Notes under the pieces: model-generated
The model's database searches: none
What the model was told of the DNA's origin: nothing
What the model saw: the letters and a program-made list of their open reading frames with translations, nothing else
Translations under genes and position numbers: made by a program
NCBI RefSeq assembly: GCF_004348995.1
Contig: NZ_SMKQ01000042.1
Span: forward strand, 1 to 50,944
DNA from: Nonomuraea terrae
GTDB taxonomy: Bacteria > Actinomycetota > Actinomycetes > Streptosporangiales > Streptosporangiaceae
Reading direction: 5' to 3'
Length of the DNA: 50,944 bases
Shown here: positions 8,928-18,147 of the stretch, one piece after another
Position numbering within the stretch: the stretch's first letter is position 1
Layout of the letters: each line of letters opens with the position of its first letter

Positions 8928-11158
8928 TCGTCACGTATCCGTTCAGCGCCGTCGTCGGGCTCGACGACCTGAAGCTGGCGCTGGTGCTCAACGCCGTCTC
9001 GCCGCGGACCGGCGGCGTGCTCGTACGCGGGGAGAAGGGCACCGCCAAGTCGACCATCGTGCGGGCGCTGGCCGCCCAGCTGCCGCCCGTGCAGGTGGTG
9101 GCCGGGTGCCGCTTCGCCTGCGACCCGGCCGCGCCCGATCCCGGCTGCCCCGACGGGCCGCACGAGCCCGGCTCGGCAGGCCTGCGCCGCCCGGCGGCGC
9201 TGGTCGAGCTGCCGGTGGGCGCGTCGGAGGACCGCCTGGTCGGCTCGCTCGACGTCGAACGGGCGCTCACCGAGGGGGTGAAGGCGTTCGAGCCGGGCCT
9301 GCTGGCGGCGGCCCACCGTGGCGTGCTGTACGTGGACGAGGTCAACCTGCTCCACGACCACCTCGTGGACCTGCTGCTCGACGCCGCCGCCCTCGGCACC
9401 TGCTACGTGGAGCGCGAGTCGGTGTCGGTACGGCACGCCGCCCGCTTCCTCCTGGTCGGCACCATGAACCCGGAGGAGGGTGAGCTGCGCCCGCAGCTGC
9501 TCGACCGGTTCGGGCTGACGGTGGAGGTGCGGGCCTCCCGCAACCCGGACGAACGCGCCGAGGTCGTACGGCGGCGGCTCGCGTTCGACGCCGATCCCGA
9601 GGCGTTCGCCGTCCGGTGGGCCGCCGAGGAGGCGGCGCTGGCGGCGCGGATCGCGCAGGCCAGAGCACGGGTGCCCGGCGTCCGGCTGCCGGACGCGCGG
9701 CTGCGGCAGATCGCCGCCGTGTGCGCCGGGTTCGAGGTGGACGGCCTGCGCGCCGACCTGGTCACGGCCAACGCCGCCATCGCGCACGCGGCCTGGCACG
9801 GCCGCGAGGCCGTGACGACCGAGGACGTACGCGCCGCGGCCCGCCTGTCCCTGCCGCACCGCCGTCGCCGCGACCCGTTCGACGCGCCGGGGCTGGACGA
9901 GTCGTTGCTGGAGGAACTGCTGGACCGGACGAGCGGCGAGGACGACCCACCCGAGGGCCCGTCCGGCGACGGCGCGGACGCGGCTCCCGGTGGCGGGCGG
10001 GGCGACGGCGCCGGGGGTGAGGCGGACGGCTCCGCCGACCAGGACGGCACAGACCGGGACGCCGCCGATGGCTCATCTCGAACCGGCGCGGATGGCGCGG
10101 GTCGCGAGGGCGCAGGTCTTGATGGCGCAGGTCTCGATAGCGCAGGTCTCGATGGCGCGGGTCACGGTGGCGCGGATCCGGATGGTCCGAGCCCGGATGG
10201 CGCGGATGGTGCTGGCCCGGATGGTGCGGGTGGCCGGGGTGGTGAGGTGGCGGTGGCGGCGGCGCCGTACCGGGTGCCGTTGCTGGACGTGCCCGGCGTC
10301 GGTGACGGTGTGGCGGGACGGCGGTCAAGGTCCAGGACGGCGCACGGCCGGGCGACCGGCGCCCGCCGTCCCGCCGGCCGCGTACGCGACCTGCACCTCA
10401 CGGCGACCGTGCTGGCGGCGGCGCCGCACCAGGCGGCGCGGGGGCGGACGGGCCCGGGGCTGGTGCTGCGCGAGGACGACCTGCGTGAGGTCCTGCGCGA
10501 GGGCAGGGAGGGCAACCTCGTGCTGTTCGTGGTGGACGCGAGCGGCTCGATGGCGGCCCGCAAGCGGATGAGCGCGGTGAAGACGGCGGTGCTCAGCCTG
10601 CTGCTCGACGCCTACCAGCGACGCGACAAGATCGGCCTGGTGACCTTCCGCGGCGCGGGCGCCGAGGTGGCGCTGCCGCCGACCTCGTCGGTGGAGGCGG
10701 GCGCGGCCAGGTTGCGCTCGTTGCCGACCGGAGGGCGGACGCCGCTCGCGACCGGGCTGGTACGCGCGGCGGAGGTGCTGCGCGTGGAGCGGCTGCGGGA
10801 CCCGGCCAGGCGTCCGCTCCTGGTGCTGGTGACCGACGGCCGCGCCACGGCGGGCGGCGACGTGGACCGGGCCGCCGCTCTGCTCACGGGCACGACGAGC
10901 GTGGTGGTGGACTGCGAGAGCGGCCCGGTGCGGCTCGGCCTGGCGGTCCGGCTGGCCGCCCGGCTGGGAGCGCGGCTGGTGCCCCTCGACTCCCTGGACG
11001 CCCGTTCGGGCCGCGGCTCCGATCTCGGGGCGGTCGTCCGCGACCACAGGAACGCGACCGGCCGCGACCGCAGAAGCCCGGCGGCCGGTGGCGACGGGGG
11101 CTCGCGAGCCCGCGACTACGGCGGCTCGGGAAACCGTACCTACAGGAAGGCGGTTTGA
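8924..11158 (+). CDS. ChlI/ChlD fusion: putative cobaltochelatase ATPase subunit
   Basis: This 744-residue protein joins a Mg-chelatase I-type AAA+ domain (Walker A GEKGTAKST at 36-44, Walker B VLYVDEVNLLHD) to a D-type von Willebrand A domain from about 530 (MIDAS motif DASGSM). Between them, about residues 340-440, is a Gly/Asp/Ala-rich repetitive linker. In actinomycetes with CobN but without CobS/CobT, such fusions are taken to supply the ATPase for cobalt insertion into hydrogenobyrinate a,c-diamide. TTG at 8924 is the start because GGAAGG (8911-8916) precedes it and the conserved sequence begins at IVTYPFSAVVG. It is coupled by TTGA to the upstream gene. Confidence 0.88.
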   Translation: MIVTYPFSAVVGLDDLKLALVLNAVSPRTGGVLVRGEKGTAKSTIVRALAAQLPPVQVVAGCRFACDPAAPDPGCPDGPHEPGSAGLRRPAALVELPVGASEDRLVGSLDVERALTEGVKAFEPGLLAAAHRGVLYVDEVNLLHDHLVDLLLDAAALGTCYVERESVSVRHAARFLLVGTMNPEEGELRPQLLDRFGLTVEVRASRNPDERAEVVRRRLAFDADPEAFAVRWAAEEAALAARIAQARARVPGVRLPDARLRQIAAVCAGFEVDGLRADLVTANAAIAHAAWHGREAVTTEDVRAAARLSLPHRRRRDPFDAPGLDESLLEELLDRTSGEDDPPEGPSGDGADAAPGGGRGDGAGGEADGSADQDGTDRDAADGSSRTGADGAGREGAGLDGAGLDSAGLDGAGHGGADPDGPSPDGADGAGPDGAGGRGGEVAVAAAPYRVPLLDVPGVGDGVAGRRSRSRTAHGRATGARRPAGRVRDLHLTATVLAAAPHQAARGRTGPGLVLREDDLREVLREGREGNLVLFVVDASGSMAARKRMSAVKTAVLSLLLDAYQRRDKIGLVTFRGAGAEVALPPTSSVEAGAARLRSLPTGGRTPLATGLVRAAEVLRVERLRDPARRPLLVLVTDGRATAGGDVDRAAALLTGTTSVVVDCESGPVRLGLAVRLAARLGARLVPLDSLDARSGRGSDLGAVVRDHRNATGRDRRSPAAGGDGGSRARDYGGSGNRTYRKAV
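10088..10235 (+). repeat. Degenerate 15-bp tandem repeat inside the chelatase linker
   Basis: Roughly ten copies of a 15-base unit (consensus GGCGCAGGTCTCGAT or GGCGCGGATCCGGAT) encode the pentapeptide series AGLDG/AGLDS/AGHGG/ADPDG. The central copies at about 10111-10165 are almost identical. The length of such a linker is expected to vary between strains. Confidence 0.8.
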
Positions 11159-11160
11159 CC

Positions 11161-11763
11161 ATGCCGCAGGGGAAGCCCGCCGTCGTGCCGGACGACGGCC
11201 TCACCACGCGTCAGCGCCGCACGAAGCCGCTGCTGATCGTGCACACCGGCCCGGGGAAGGGCAAGTCGACGGCAGCGTTCGGGATGGCGCTGCGGGCGTG
11301 GAACCAGGGGTGGCCGATCGGGGTGTTCCAGTTCGTCAAGTCGGCCAAGTGGCGCATCGGTGAGGAGCGGGCGCTGAAGGTGCTGGGCGGGACGGGCGAG
11401 GGCGGCACGGTGACCTGGCACAAGATGGGCGAGGGCTGGTCGTGGATTCAGCGTCCCGGCACCGAGGAGGACCACGCGGCCGACGCCAGGGAGGGCTGGG
11501 AGCAGATCAAGCGGGACCTGGCGGCCGAGACGTACCGGTTCTACGTGCTGGACGAGTTCACGTACCCGCTCAAATGGGGGTGGCTGGAGCTGGACGACGT
11601 GCTCGCGACGCTCACGTCGCGGCCGGGTAACCAGCACGTGGTGATCACTGGCAGGGACGCGCCCGAGCGGCTGATCGAGGTCGCCGATCTGGTGACGGAG
11701 ATGGGCAAGGTACGCCATCCCATGGACGCCGGCCAGAAGGGCCAGAAGGGCATCGAGTGGTAG
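11161..11763 (+). CDS. cobO: Cob(I)alamin adenosyltransferase, CobO/BtuR type
   Basis: The 200-residue protein has the P-loop HTGPGKGKSTAAFG and the CobO/BtuR hallmarks GVFQFVKS, GEGWSW and YVLDEFTYPLKWGWL. It transfers the 5'-deoxyadenosyl group of ATP to reduced cobalt in cobyrinic acid a,c-diamide or cobalamin. ATG at 11161 is chosen (AGGAAGG at 11144-11150). An in-frame TTG at 11155 overlaps the upstream TGA and could also serve. The stop overlaps the cobB start region by seven bases. Confidence 0.92.
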   Translation: MPQGKPAVVPDDGLTTRQRRTKPLLIVHTGPGKGKSTAAFGMALRAWNQGWPIGVFQFVKSAKWRIGEERALKVLGGTGEGGTVTWHKMGEGWSWIQRPGTEEDHAADAREGWEQIKRDLAAETYRFYVLDEFTYPLKWGWLELDDVLATLTSRPGNQHVVITGRDAPERLIEVADLVTEMGKVRHPMDAGQKGQKGIEW

Positions 11764-13106
11764 TTCCGCGGCTCGTGGTCGCCGCGCCCGCGTCCGGCAG
11801 CGGCAAGACGACGGTGGCGACGGGGCTGATGGCGGCGCTGCGGGCGCGGGGGCTGCGGGTCTCGCCGCACAAGGTGGGCCCCGACTACATCGACCCCGGG
11901 TACCACGCGCTGGCCGCCGGGCGTCCCGGCCGGAACCTGGACCCGTGGCTGACCGGCGAGGAGCTGGTGGCGCCGCTGTTCCTGCACGGGGCCGCCGGGT
12001 GCGACGTCGCCGTGGTCGAGGGCGTGATGGGGATGTTCGACGGCAGGGGGGAAACGGACTTCGCCTCCACCGCGCACGTCGCCAGGCTGCTGGACGCCCC
12101 GGTGGTGCTGGTCGTGGACGCGGCGCGGCAGAGCCGGTCGGTGGCGGCGGTGGTGCACGGGTTCGCCACGTTCGACCCTCGCGTGCGGATGGGCGGGGTG
12201 GTGCTGAACCGGGTCGGCTCCGACCGCCACGAGGCGCTCTGCCGGGCCGCGCTGGCGCAGGCCGGGGTGCCGGTGCTCGGCGCGATCCGCCGGGACGACG
12301 CCGTCTCGGCACCGTCCCGGCACCTGGGGCTGGTGCCCGCGGCCGAGCGTGAGCCCGAGGCGGTGGCCGCCGTCGACCGGCTGGCCGCGCTGGTGGCGGA
12401 CTCCTGCGACCTGGAAGCGCTCGTACGGCTGGCCCGCTCGGCCCCGCCGCTGCCGGCCCAGGCATGGGACCCCGCGCGGGCCCTCGGTGGGGCCCTCGGT
12501 GGGCCGGCGGATGGCAGGCCGGTGGTGGCCGTCGCCGGTGGGGCGGCGTTCACGTTCGGGTATGCCGAGCATGCCGAGCTGCTGCGGGCCGCGGGTGCGG
12601 AGGTCGCGGTGTTCGACCCGCTCGGGGACGAACGGCTGCCCGAGGGGACGGCCGCGCTGGTCGTCGGCGGGGGCTTTCCCGAGGTGTACGCGGCCGAGCT
12701 GGCGGCCAACGAGCCGCTGCGCGCCCAGGTGGCGGCCTTTCACGGGCCGATCGCCGCCGAGTGCGCCGGCCTGCTCTACCTGTGCGCGGAGCTGGACGGG
12801 CGGCCCATGTGCGGCCGGGTGCCCGGCGTCGCGCGCATGACCGACCGGCTGACGCTCGGCTACCGCGAGGCCGTCGCCCTCGGGGACTCTCCGCTGACGC
12901 GGGCGGGCGAGCGTTACCGGGGGCACGAGTTCCACCGCACCGCCGTCGCGTACGAGCGGGCGCCGCTGTTCCGCTGGGACGGCGGCGCCGACGGGTACGG
13001 CGACGCCCAGGTGACCGCGTCCTACCTGCACCTGCACTGGGCCGGGCGGCCGGAGCTGGCTCAGCGGCTGGTGTCGTCCTCCAGGTCGCCCTCGGTCTTG
13101 AGGTAG
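11757..13106 (+). CDS. cobB: Hydrogenobyrinate/cobyrinate a,c-diamide synthase
   Basis: This 449-residue CobB/CbiA protein has an N-terminal dethiobiotin-synthetase-like ATPase domain (APASGSGKTT, HKVGPDYIDPGYH) and a C-terminal class I-like glutamine amidotransferase domain with nucleophile Cys in AAECAGLLYL (about residue 336) and GHEFHRT. It uses glutamine and ATP to amidate the a and c side chains. GTG at 11757 lies inside the cobO 3' end, so the genes are coupled. Its 3' end runs 46 bases into the convergent cobN gene. Confidence 0.94.
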   Translation: MVVPRLVVAAPASGSGKTTVATGLMAALRARGLRVSPHKVGPDYIDPGYHALAAGRPGRNLDPWLTGEELVAPLFLHGAAGCDVAVVEGVMGMFDGRGETDFASTAHVARLLDAPVVLVVDAARQSRSVAAVVHGFATFDPRVRMGGVVLNRVGSDRHEALCRAALAQAGVPVLGAIRRDDAVSAPSRHLGLVPAAEREPEAVAAVDRLAALVADSCDLEALVRLARSAPPLPAQAWDPARALGGALGGPADGRPVVAVAGGAAFTFGYAEHAELLRAAGAEVAVFDPLGDERLPEGTAALVVGGGFPEVYAAELAANEPLRAQVAAFHGPIAAECAGLLYLCAELDGRPMCGRVPGVARMTDRLTLGYREAVALGDSPLTRAGERYRGHEFHRTAVAYERAPLFRWDGGADGYGDAQVTASYLHLHWAGRPELAQRLVSSSRSPSVLR

Positions 13107-16100
13107 ACCTCCTGCAGGCCGCGCAGGAGGTCGGGGTCCGGGTGCTCCCACATGCCGCGCTCGGCCGCCTCCAGGAGGCGTTCGGCGATGCCGTGCAGGG
13201 CCCACGGGTTCGATTCGGCCAGGAACGCCCGGTTCTCCGGGTCCAGCACGTACGTCTCGGCCAGCTTGTCGTACATCCAGTCGGCGACCACCCCGGTGGT
13301 GGCGTCGTAGCCGAACAGGTAGTCGACGGTGGCGGCCAGCTCGAACGCGCCCTTGTAGCCGTGCCTGCGCATCGCCGCGAGCCAGCGCGGGTTGACCACC
13401 CGGGCGCGGAAGACGCGGGAGGTCTCCTCCGACAGGCTGCGGGTGCGTACGGCGTCGGGGCGGGTGCTGTCGCCGACGTACGCCGCCGGTGCCCGGCCGG
13501 TGAGCGCCCGGACGGTGGCGATCATGCCGCCGTGGTACTGGAAGTAGTCGTCGGAGTCGGCGATGTCGTGCTCGCGGGTGTCGACGTTCTTGGCGGCCAC
13601 GGCGATCCGGCGGTAGGCGTCCTCCATCTGGGGGCGGGCGGCGACGCCGTCGAGGTCGCGGCCGTAGGCGTAGCCGCCCCACACCGCGTACACCTCGGCC
13701 AGGTCGGTGTCGTCGCGCCAGTTGCGGCTGTCGATCAGCGGCAGGATCCCGGCCCCGTACGCGCCGGGCGCCGAGCCGAAGATGCGCATCGTGGCCTGGC
13801 GCTCGTCGCCGCCGCCGGCCCGGACGTGGGCTTTGACGTAGTTGTCCGTGTCGGGCTCGTCCAGGCCGGCGGCCAGGCGTACGGCGTCGTCGAGCATCGC
13901 GACCACGTGCGGGAAGGCGTCCCGGAAGAAGCCGCTGATGCGAATGGTGACGTCGATCCTCGGCCGGCCCAGCTCGGCGAGCGGGATCGGCTCCAGGGCG
14001 GTGACGCGGCGGGAGGCCTCGTCCCATTCGGGACGGATGCCGAGCAGGGCCAGCACCTCGGCCACATCGTCGCCCGCCGTGCGCATGGCGCTGGTGCCCC
14101 AGACGGACAGGCCGACCGAGCGCGGCCACTCGCCGGTGTCCGTGCGGTAGCGCTCCAGGAGCGACTCGGCCATCGCCTGGCCGGTCTCCCAGGCCAGGCG
14201 GCTGGGGACCGCGCGGGGGTCGACCGAGTAGAAGTTCCGCCCGGTCGGCAGCACGTTGACCAGCCCGCGCAGCGGCGAACCGCTCGGCCCGGCGGGGACG
14301 TAGCCGCCGTCCAGGGCGTGCAGCACGTGGTCGATCTCGTCGGTGGTACGCGCGAGGCGCGGCACCATCTCGGTCGCCGCGAACCGCAGGATCCGACCCA
14401 CCAGCCGGACACTCTCAGGGGCGGTCGGCGAGAGGATCGTCTCGGCGGTCTCTTCCGCCGCGTCCGGGGACCATCCGCGTTCCTCCATGGCTTCCACCAG
14501 GGCGCGGGCCGTCGCCTCCGCTCGGTCCACGGCGCCGAGACCCGCCGTGCCGTCCTCGGCCAGGCCGAGGGCCTCGCGCAGGCCGGGCAGCGTCTCGCGG
14601 CCCGCCCACATCTGGCGGGCCCGCAACATCGCGAGCACCAGGTCCACTCGCGCCGCCCCGGCCGGCGCCTGGCCGAGGACGTGCAGGCCGTCGCGGATCT
14701 GCGCGTCCTTCACCTCGCACAACCACCCGTCGACGTGCAGCAGGAAGTCGTCGAACTCGCTGTCGTGCGGCCGGTCCGCCAGCCCCAGGTCGTGGTCGAG
14801 CCGGGCGGCCTGGATCAGCGTCCAGATCTGCGCCCGGATCGCGGGCAGCTTGGCCGGGTCCATCGCGGCGATCGTGGCGTGCTCGTCGAGCAGCTGCTCC
14901 AGCCGCGCGATGTCGCCGTACGATTCCGCCCGCGCCATCGGCGGCACCAGGTGGTCCACCAGCACGGCGTGCGCCCGCCGCTTGGCCTGCGTGCCCTCCC
15001 CCGGGTCGTTCACCAGGAACGGGTAGACCAGCGGCAGGTCCCCGATGGCCGCGTCGGGGCCGCAGGCGGCCGACAGGCCCGCCGACTTGCCCGGCAGCCA
15101 CTCCAGGTTGCCGTGCTTGCCGACGTGCACCATCGCGTGCGCGCCGAACTCCTCGGAAAGCCAGCGGTAGGCGGCCAGGTAGTGGTGGCTGGGCGGCAGG
15201 TCGGGGTCGTGGTAGATCGCGATCGGGTTCTCGCCGAAGCCGCGCGGCGGCTGCACCATCACCACGACGTTCCCGGCCCGCAGCGCGGCCAGCACGATGT
15301 CGCCCTCGTGCACGAACAGCTCGCCCGGCGGCGGCCCCCAGTGCCGTTCCATCCCGGCCCGCAGCTCCTCGGGCAGCGTGCGGTACCAGCGCTCGTAGGA
15401 GGCGGCGGAGATGCGTACCGGGTTGGCTGCGAGGGCCTCCTCGGTGAGCCAGTCGGGGTCCTGGCCGCCGGCGGCGATCAGGGCGTGGATCAGCGCGTCG
15501 CCGTCCTGCGCGGCCACGCCGGGGAAGCCCTCGCCCAGGTCGTACCCGGCCTCGGCGAGCCGGGTCAGCAGCCGGACGACGCTGGCCGGGGTGTCCAGGC
15601 CGACCGCGTTGCCGATCCTGGAGTGTTTCGTCGGGTACGCCGACAACATCACCACCAGCCGCCGCTCGGCGGGCGCGGTGTGGCGGAGCAGCCCGTGACG
15701 TACCGCGATGCCGGCCACCCGTGCGGCCCGCTCGGCGTCGGCGACGTAGACGGTGAGCCCGTCGCGGTCGATCTCCTTGAACGAGAACGGCACGGTGATG
15801 ATCCGCCCGTCGAACTCGGGGATCGCCACCTGCGAGGCCGCGTCCAGCGGGGACAGGCCGTCGTCGTTCTCCTCCCACGCCTGCCGGGAGGTGGTCAGGC
15901 AGAGACCCTGCAGGATCGGCACGTCCAGCGTGGCCAGCGCGCCGACGTCCCACGCCTCGTCGTCGCCGCCCGCGCCCGCCGTGGCCGGGCGCGCGCCGCC
16001 CGCCGCCAGTACGGTCACGACCAGCGCGTCAGCCGTACGCAGGGTCTCGATCAGCTCGGGCTCGGCCGTGCGCAGGGACGAGCAGAAGACCGGCAGCGCC

Positions 16101-16660
16101 TGACCGCCGGCGTCCTCGATGGCCGCGCAGAGCGTCTCGACGAACGCGGTGTTGCCCGCCAAGTGGTGCGCGCGGTAGTAGAGCACGCCGATCACCGGCC
16201 CGCGCGTGGACCGGGCCTCGCGCGCCGGCCGGCCCCACGACGGCGTCGGGGTGGGCGGGGCGAACCCGTGCCCGGTCAGCAGCACCGTGTCCGACAGGAA
16301 CGCGTGCAGCTCGGTCAGGTTGTCCGGCCCTCCGTGCGCCAGGTAGGCGTGGGCCTGGGCGCACACGCCGCCGGCGACCGTGGACAGCTCCATCAGCTCG
16401 GCGTCCGGAGCCTGCTCGCCGCCCAGCACCACGACCGGGCGCGGCCCGGCCAGCAGCGCGTCGAGGCCCTCCTCCCAGGCGCGCCGGCCGCCGAGGAGCC
16501 GTACCACGACGAGGTCGACGCCCTCCAACAGTTCGGGCAGGTCGTCAGGGGCGAGCCTGGCGGGGTTGCCCAGGCGGTAGGCCGCGCCGCCGGCGCGGGC
16601 GCTCAGCAGGTCGGTGTCGGAAGTGGAGAGCAGCAGGACGGTACGGCTGTCGCCTGGCAC
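13061..16660 (-). CDS. cobN: Cobaltochelatase large subunit CobN
   Basis: The 1199-residue protein belongs to the CobN/BchH family. Diagnostic blocks include YYRAHHLAGNTAFVE, LSAYPTKHSRIGNAVGLDTP, HVGKHGNLEWLPGKS and SNPWALHGIAERLLEAAERG near the C-terminus. It binds the corrin ligand and inserts cobalt with the ChlI/D-type ATPase partner encoded at 8924. The GTG at 16660 follows a good SD (GGGAGGA). A cobalamin riboswitch lies between its promoter and start. It is transcribed against the other cob genes, and its 3' end overlaps cobB. Confidence 0.95.
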   Translation of the reverse strand: MPGDSRTVLLLSTSDTDLLSARAGGAAYRLGNPARLAPDDLPELLEGVDLVVVRLLGGRRAWEEGLDALLAGPRPVVVLGGEQAPDAELMELSTVAGGVCAQAHAYLAHGGPDNLTELHAFLSDTVLLTGHGFAPPTPTPSWGRPAREARSTRGPVIGVLYYRAHHLAGNTAFVETLCAAIEDAGGQALPVFCSSLRTAEPELIETLRTADALVVTVLAAGGARPATAGAGGDDEAWDVGALATLDVPILQGLCLTTSRQAWEENDDGLSPLDAASQVAIPEFDGRIITVPFSFKEIDRDGLTVYVADAERAARVAGIAVRHGLLRHTAPAERRLVVMLSAYPTKHSRIGNAVGLDTPASVVRLLTRLAEAGYDLGEGFPGVAAQDGDALIHALIAAGGQDPDWLTEEALAANPVRISAASYERWYRTLPEELRAGMERHWGPPPGELFVHEGDIVLAALRAGNVVVMVQPPRGFGENPIAIYHDPDLPPSHHYLAAYRWLSEEFGAHAMVHVGKHGNLEWLPGKSAGLSAACGPDAAIGDLPLVYPFLVNDPGEGTQAKRRAHAVLVDHLVPPMARAESYGDIARLEQLLDEHATIAAMDPAKLPAIRAQIWTLIQAARLDHDLGLADRPHDSEFDDFLLHVDGWLCEVKDAQIRDGLHVLGQAPAGAARVDLVLAMLRARQMWAGRETLPGLREALGLAEDGTAGLGAVDRAEATARALVEAMEERGWSPDAAEETAETILSPTAPESVRLVGRILRFAATEMVPRLARTTDEIDHVLHALDGGYVPAGPSGSPLRGLVNVLPTGRNFYSVDPRAVPSRLAWETGQAMAESLLERYRTDTGEWPRSVGLSVWGTSAMRTAGDDVAEVLALLGIRPEWDEASRRVTALEPIPLAELGRPRIDVTIRISGFFRDAFPHVVAMLDDAVRLAAGLDEPDTDNYVKAHVRAGGGDERQATMRIFGSAPGAYGAGILPLIDSRNWRDDTDLAEVYAVWGGYAYGRDLDGVAARPQMEDAYRRIAVAAKNVDTREHDIADSDDYFQYHGGMIATVRALTGRAPAAYVGDSTRPDAVRTRSLSEETSRVFRARVVNPRWLAAMRRHGYKGAFELAATVDYLFGYDATTGVVADWMYDKLAETYVLDPENRAFLAESNPWALHGIAERLLEAAERGMWEHPDPDLLRGLQEVYLKTEGDLEDDTSR

Positions 16661-16699
16661 GGCACAATCCTCCCTCGGGGTCCTCGCCCCAGTAGCGGG

Positions 16700-16880
16700 T
16701 GACGCGACGGCAGGAGTCTCCTGGCTCCCGGATCAGCGCTCACCCCGGCCTTCCCACCCGTCGCCGGGCAGTGGCCTTGTGGTGGGGTTCGCTCCCCGGT
16801 CACAGTGGCGGGACCGCGCCGGTTTCGCACCGGCTTCCTCCCTTTGCCATCGCCTACCGGGAGCCTACGGCAGAACCGCC
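16700..16880 (-). ncRNA. Cobalamin riboswitch upstream of cobN
   Basis: Read on the minus strand, the core GGAAGCCGGTGCGAAACCGG is followed by GCGGTCCCGCCACTG (E-box at about 16803-16809) and a B12-box GGGAGCCAGGAGACTCCTGCC at about 16703-16723, only some 40 bases before the cobN start. This is a near-consensus cobalamin riboswitch. Its P1-side end at about 16880 lies close to the divergent cobG promoter. Confidence 0.95.
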
Positions 16881-16898
16881 GCTTCACAGAAGTGGCGT

Positions 16899-16904
16899 TA
16901 CCAT
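16899..16904 (+). promoter_or_regulatory. -10-like element for a leaderless cobG transcript
   Basis: TACCAT lies seven bases before the GTG of cobG, and no SD precedes that GTG. This spacing would put the transcript start at or next to the start codon. Confidence 0.4.
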
Positions 16905-16911
16905 CCTCCTC

Positions 16912-18147
16912 GTGCCCATAGCCGACTATTCCGGGCAAGCGCCTCCCGCCGCCGGCCCGGGACCGCTCCAGCCGCACACCCCCGTCCCTGGCCACCTCGA
17001 CGTCCCGGAAGCAGGCGAAACCACCCCCGAGCGCGTGCGTCCCGATGCCTGTCCGGGCGCTCTGCAGGTGCACGAGGCCGCCGACGGCGCGCTCGCCCGC
17101 GTCCGCGTGCCCGGCGGCGCGATCTCCGCCGCCCAGCTCAGGGAGCTGGCCGCGTGCGCGGCGCAGCTGGGCTCGGGCGTGATCGAGCTGACCTCCCGGG
17201 CGAACGTCCAGGTGCGCGGCCTGCGCTCCCCCGAGGACTTCGCCGCGCGGATCGCCGCCGCCGGCCTCCTGCCCTCCCCCGCCCACGAGCGTGTACGCAA
17301 CATCGTCGCCTCACCCCTCGGCGGACGCGGCCCGCACGGCCTCCTCGACCCGCAACCCCTGGTGGACGCCCTGGACCGCGCCCTGTGCGCCCGCCCCCGC
17401 CTGGCCGACCTGCCGGGCCGCTTCCTGTTCGCCGTGGACGACGGCACGGGCGACGTCATCGGCCTGAACGCCGACATCACGTACGTTCCCGGCCACGGCC
17501 TCCTCCTGGCCGGCGCCGGCACCGCGCTCCCCGCCGACGCCCGGACCGCCGCCGGCCTCATGCTCGCCGCCGCCGAAGCCTTCCTCGACGAACGCGCCCA
17601 GTCCTGGCGTCTCGCCGAGATCCCGGACGGCGCCGCCCGGATCGCCGCGCGCCTCGGCCTGGACGGCTCCGCCCTGGTGCCCCGGCCCTCCGGGGAGTCC
17701 GGCTCGCGGCGGGCCGGGGTCGTCCCGCAGCGGGATGGGCGGGTGGCGCTGGAGGCCGTCGTGCCGCTCGGGCGGCTCAGCAGCGCGCAGGCGGTGGCGA
17801 TCGCCGCACAAGGCGCGCCCGTGCGGCTGGCGCCGTGGCGCAGCGTGATCCTGCTGGACCTGGCCCCCGAGGCGGCCGAACGCGCGGCCGAAGCGCTCAG
17901 CGCGGCCGGGCTGGTCACCGACCCGGCCTCCCCCTGGATCGGCGTGACCGCCTGCACCGGCCGTCCCGGATGCGCCAAGTCACGCGCCGACGTGCAGGAG
18001 GACGCCCGCCGCTGGGTGGCCGCCCTGGACGCTCCCCCACCGACGCCCGTGCACTGGGCGGGATGCGAACGCCGCTGCGGACTCCCCCGCGGTGATGTCG
18101 TGCAGATGGTCGCCACCGGCGACGGATACGAGGAAAGGCACCCTTGA
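16912..18147 (+). CDS. cobG: Precorrin-3B synthase
   Basis: The 411-residue protein is a siroheme/4Fe-4S sulfite-reductase-like enzyme. It has the ferredoxin-like half domains ([24 protein letters not shown]) and the cluster cysteines as CTGRPGC and CERRC near residues 350-390. CobG is the oxygen-dependent monooxygenase that forms precorrin-3B, and its presence marks the aerobic pathway. GTG at 16912 is chosen because it follows a -10-like TACCAT by seven bases (leaderless), and upstream sequence belongs to the cobN riboswitch. Its TGA overlaps the cobH TTG (TTGA). Confidence 0.9.
   Translation: MPIADYSGQAPPAAGPGPLQPHTPVPGHLDVPEAGETTPERVRPDACPGALQVHEAADGALARVRVPGGAISAAQLRELAACAAQLGSGVIELTSRANVQVRGLRSPEDFAARIAAAGLLPSPAHERVRNIVASPLGGRGPHGLLDPQPLVDALDRALCARPRLADLPGRFLFAVDDGTGDVIGLNADITYVPGHGLLLAGAGTALPADARTAAGLMLAAAEAFLDERAQSWRLAEIPDGAARIAARLGLDGSALVPRPSGESGSRRAGVVPQRDGRVALEAVVPLGRLSSAQAVAIAAQGAPVRLAPWRSVILLDLAPEAAERAAEALSAAGLVTDPASPWIGVTACTGRPGCAKSRADVQEDARRWVAALDAPPPTPVHWAGCERRCGLPRGDVVQMVATGDGYEERHP

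Noticed and set aside
12464..16702. Plus-strand open frame of about 1400 codons opposite cobN
   Set aside because: Its composition is the mirror of cobN codons and no domains are visible. cobN is unmistakable on the other strand.
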